Positions 14,654-14,840 of a stretch of DNA of 14,840 nucleotides are shown in pieces (the first letter of the stretch is position 1; every line of letters begins with the position of its first letter). The notes beneath the pieces were generated by a model that worked only from the letters and a program-made list of their open reading frames with translations, was not told where the DNA came from and did not search any database. Origin of the DNA: Treponema sp. (GTDB lineage: Bacteria > Spirochaetota > Spirochaetia > Treponematales > Breznakiellaceae); NCBI GenBank assembly GCA_009785545.1, contig WQWD01000025.1, positions 1-14,840 of the forward strand, in the 5' to 3' direction. The position numbers and the translations under genes were made by a program.

Positions 14654-14840
14654 TTGGCGGAATAAAACAAAGAATAGATTTTCTCGATGTGCCGATAGAC
14701 ATCATTGCTCCCGAAAATTTTATAGAATTTGTTTACGAACTTTTAAAAACGGATAAAGAGCATAACATCGTATTGCTGTCTCTTTGGGATTTATTGCGTG
14801 CCAGAAGATCTGGTGAGTATCGATCTTATGTAAAAAGTGC
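14626..14840 (+). CDS. WecG/TagA/CpsF-like glycosyltransferase, 5' part only
   Basis: The frame runs off the right edge. Visible residues include QRIDFLDVPIDII and IVLLSLWDLLRARRSGEYR. These resemble the N-terminus of WecG/TagA/CpsF enzymes, which transfer sugars such as ManNAcA to lipid-linked intermediates for surface polymers. Two starts are possible. GTG at 14626 has a good GGAGAG site 6 nt upstream (overlap of 28 nt with rsmE). ATG at 14650 overlaps the rsmE stop as ATGA but has no close ribosome site. I chose the GTG, while ATG remains possible. Too little is visible to judge catalytic residues. Confidence 0.65.
   Translation, partial: MGVEQNTTMIGGIKQRIDFLDVPIDIIAPENFIEFVYELLKTDKEHNIVLLSLWDLLRARRSGEYRSYVKS

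Noticed and set aside
1..14840. CRISPR array or tRNA genes
   Set aside because: No regularly spaced direct repeats and no cloverleaf with a CCA-like end were recognised on reading. The only long repeat is the inverted pair.

Overview
The window looks like a chromosomal defence island inserted next to conserved housekeeping genes of a low-GC bacterium. The right half carries a CHASE2-cyclase, an S41 peptidase, rsmE and a WecG/TagA/CpsF-like glycosyltransferase start, and the envelope proteins have spirochaete-style signal sequences. I think a Treponema-like spirochaete is most likely, but this is inference from gene content and recalled protein resemblance, not a database match.

Left part (1-1713): the 3' end of an MNT-type nucleotidyltransferase gene, then on the minus strand an Abi_2/AbiF-family gene with an R-x4-H HEPN motif. 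Directly upstream of it, on the same strand, lies a compact candidate small RNA: a near-perfect sigma-70 promoter (TTGACA, 17 bp, TATATT) followed about 60 nt later by a stem and a run of seven U. A palindrome (11-bp perfect arms) separates this unit from the divergent helicase gene.

Centre (1714-6185): a PLD-like/SNF2-type helicase broken after motif III, joined by an apparent deletion to the 3' part of an adenine-specific DNA methyltransferase gene. From its NPPY motif onward the methyltransferase is present as two alternative C-terminal cassettes lying tail to tail on opposite strands. They are flanked by a perfect 71-bp inverted repeat that encodes the NPPY region. A serine recombinase of the Mpi/Hin class begins 66 bp outside the right repeat. 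This is the architecture of an invertible (phase-variable) methyltransferase specificity switch. The copy here is damaged: the helicase 3' end and methyltransferase 5' end are missing, and the silent cassette carries a one-base frameshift.

Right of the switch (6219-8208): a tight three-gene operon with its own promoter and terminator. It encodes a two-TM protein with a ThsA-type macro domain, a small HYD1-type ADP-ribosyltransferase, and a YmdB-like macro-domain ADP-ribose hydrolase. I see no TIR gene. It looks like a self-contained ADP-ribose-based toxin or signalling module that combines a Thoeris type II-like membrane effector with a DarTG-like transferase/hydrolase pair. This and the Abi/small-RNA unit are the best candidates for under-described biology.

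Housekeeping part (8308-14840): on the minus strand a CHASE2 adenylate cyclase, an SH3-like exported protein and an M48 lipoprotein protease, the last two translationally coupled. On the plus strand come a carboxy-terminal processing protease, RsmE and the start of a glycosyltransferase. No tRNA, rRNA or CRISPR array was seen.
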